The position numbers and the translations under genes were made by a program. A DNA stretch of 32,523 nt from positions 1 through 32,523 of the forward strand of contig NZ_JYII01000014.1 in assembly GCF_000948415.1 (NCBI RefSeq). The letters are read 5' to 3'. The notes under the pieces were generated by a model. That model ran no database searches and was not told the DNA's origin. It was given only the letters and a program-made list of their open reading frames with translations. Shown here piece by piece: positions 31,123 through 32,523 of the stretch; the first letter of the stretch is position 1, and each line of letters begins with the position of its first letter. This DNA is from Thalassospira sp. HJ. Its GTDB lineage: Bacteria; Pseudomonadota; Alphaproteobacteria; Rhodospirillales; Thalassospiraceae.

Positions 31123-32279
31123 AGATGAAATCCCCGACTGCAATGATCCCGGGTTTGTATCTGACCCTGTTCTTTGCCTATCTGTTCGGACCGCTGATCA
31201 TCATGGTGATCACCGCGTTTAACTCATCAAGCTTCCCGCGCGTCTCACCTTGGGAGTGCTTCACCACCGACTGGTTTGGCAAACTTGCCACTGATGACAA
31301 GCTTCTTGCAGGTCTGGGCAATTCGCTTTTGATCGGGGTTGGGGTTGTCTGTGTTGCCATCCCGATCGGATTGGCCGCCGCAATCACCCTGTCGCAGGTC
31401 GGTCCGAAACTGCGTGCAGCCCTTTATACGATCTTTATTGCGCCCATTCTGGTACCGGGCGTTGTCATCGGTCTTTCGACCCTGATCTTCTGGGACCGGA
31501 TCGGCACCCTGTTCAACGCACCGTATGAGAGCTTCTTCTACGATGGCACATTCCTGACGATCTTTGGTCAGGTGACCTTTATTGCCGCATACTCGATGCT
31601 GGTGTTCCTGTCGCGTATTCAGCGCTTTGACACCACACTGACCGAAGCGGCCCTTGATATGGGTGCCACACCGACACAGGCGTTCGTTAAGGTGCTTCTG
31701 CCCTTCATGGCGCCGGCAATCGGTTCGGCCACGGTTCTGGCGTTCTTGGCATCGCTTGAAAACTACAACACCACTGTGTTCACGATTGTTTCAAGCAGCA
31801 CCTTTACCACCGTTCTGTCATCGAAGGTGCGTTATGGTCTTGATCCGTCGATCTCGGCCGTCGCGGTGATCATTATCGCCATCACCCTGATCGGGGCGAT
31901 CATTTATGAGTGCCGCAATCGCTATAACACCAAGGGCTGGGCCCATGTGATTGCCGACCGCCCGGTTCTTAAGATCGCAACCCATCCGGGTACAGTGGCG
32001 GTGATTTTGGGTCTTCTGGCATTGGCTGCTGTTGTCTTCATTCAGAACCACGATTCAAGTGCCTGCACCGCGCAGATCCTTGAAGACAAACGTGCGCTTC
32101 AGCAGAAACTGATGGAAGAACAGTCGCTCAACACGCCGCAACAAACCGTTCCGGCACCGACCATGCCAAACCTTGGCCCGCTGGGCGGGGATAAAGGGGG
32201 TGCTTCGGCACCAAGCCCGTTTGGCAATAGTATCTTCTCACCGGAGAATCTTGGAACCAGTGCCTCGGATGGTCAGTAA
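31119..32279 (+). CDS. PotC/PotI-like ABC transporter permease with unusual C-terminal extension
   Basis: The product has 386 residues, about 110-120 more than a usual PotC. The normal permease part (about 1-270) has six membrane segments and the EAA loop EAALDMGATPTQAFVKVLLPFMAPAI. After it come an added hydrophobic segment (about 288-308, VAVILGLLALAAVVFI), a short charged helix (about 318-335, ILEDKRALQQKLMEEQ) and a low-complexity Pro/Gly/Ser-rich tail to the end (PAPTMPNLGPLGGDKGGASA). Codon use looks continuous, so this is not an obvious frameshift product. The extra segment would place the tail on the periplasmic side if the core topology is standard. Its role is unknown. Confidence 0.92.
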   Translation: MKMKSPTAMIPGLYLTLFFAYLFGPLIIMVITAFNSSSFPRVSPWECFTTDWFGKLATDDKLLAGLGNSLLIGVGVVCVAIPIGLAAAITLSQVGPKLRAALYTIFIAPILVPGVVIGLSTLIFWDRIGTLFNAPYESFFYDGTFLTIFGQVTFIAAYSMLVFLSRIQRFDTTLTEAALDMGATPTQAFVKVLLPFMAPAIGSATVLAFLASLENYNTTVFTIVSSSTFTTVLSSKVRYGLDPSISAVAVIIIAITLIGAIIYECRNRYNTKGWAHVIADRPVLKIATHPGTVAVILGLLALAAVVFIQNHDSSACTAQILEDKRALQQKLMEEQSLNTPQQTVPAPTMPNLGPLGGDKGGASAPSPFGNSIFSPENLGTSASDGQ

Positions 32280-32315
32280 TCCGACCAAATGGGACGAAAA
32301 CAAAAAGCAGCGGTA

Positions 32316-32523
32316 TTAGCCGTCAAGTATTAAAGCATAATGGTCACGCATTCTCGCATTGAGGATGGTGACCATTTTTCTGACGACAGCAATCACAGCA
32401 ACCTTGCCGGGTTTTCCGTTTTCAGTCAGGCGTTTGTAGAAGTCGCGTAGCAGAGGATCGAAGCGTATTGCCGGTAATGCAGCATAGTAAAGAGCATTGC
32501 GCACTTCCAAACGTCCGCCGCCA
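32316..32523 (-). mobile_element. IS110-family transposase, C-terminal part at window edge
   Basis: Only the last 68 codons are visible; the frame continues past the right edge. The segment GGGRLEVRNALYYAALPAIR followed by FYKRLTENGKPGKVAVIAVVRKMVTILNARMRD matches the conserved C-terminal end of IS110/IS116/IS902-type transposases (DEDD enzymes), including the serine-recombinase-like tail region. It converges with the ABC permease gene, 36 bp away. Whether the full element is intact cannot be seen, and IS110 elements lack clear terminal inverted repeats. Confidence 0.85.

Overview
The window looks like a chromosomal segment of a marine alphaproteobacterium of the Rhodospirillales, most like Thalassospira. 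The basis is moderate GC, an Rhodobacter/Cupriavidus-type soluble formate dehydrogenase, several solute-binding-protein transporters and a dense set of dedicated regulators. The genus is an impression from protein style, not a computed placement. I recognised no rRNA, tRNA or CRISPR array.

Region 1 (1-9674) is a pentonate (L-arabinonate/D-xylonate type) catabolic island. On the minus strand are the N-terminus of an alpha-ketoglutarate-semialdehyde dehydrogenase, an RraA-like protein and an IlvD/EDD sugar-acid dehydratase. A divergent GntR/FCD regulator follows, then a DHDPS-family 2-keto-3-deoxy-pentonate dehydratase. Divergent from the latter is a three-gene tripartite tricarboxylate-type (TTT) transporter followed by a LacI-family regulator. 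The predicted route is TTT uptake, dehydration, second dehydration, then oxidation to 2-oxoglutarate. The 575-bp divergent region holds two near-identical palindromes, each overlapping a plausible promoter, one per direction.

Region 2 (9708-16738, minus) is an NAD-dependent molybdenum/tungsten formate dehydrogenase operon in the order lysR, fdsG, fdsB, fdsA, fdsD, fdhD. A LysR-type dyad lies ahead of fdsG.

Region 3 (17031-22539, minus) encodes an NtrC-type response regulator, a Cache-domain sensor kinase and an OFA-family (oxalate/formate antiporter family) MFS transporter. Between kinase and transporter lie two exact copies of a 15-bp palindrome and a correctly spaced -24/-12 sigma-54 promoter pointing at the transporter. 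This gives a self-contained signal-to-transporter circuit next to the formate dehydrogenase.

Region 4 (22609-32279) holds a TSUP exporter plus SDR dehydrogenase operon (minus), a divergent omega-amino acid:pyruvate aminotransferase (plus), a MocR-type PLP-dependent regulator (minus) and a divergent PotDABC-like ABC importer (plus). Direct repeats of one motif, 22-23 bp apart, sit in both divergent promoter regions and tie all four units to the MocR regulator. Transporter, transaminase, short-chain reductase and TauE-like exporter together suggest nitrogen scavenging from a taurine-like aminosulfonate with export of the carbon skeleton; beta-alanine or polyamine catabolism is the main alternative. 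Between the convergent aminotransferase and mocR genes is a roughly 260-bp non-coding element bounded by a perfect 22-bp inverted repeat. The right edge enters an IS110-family transposase.
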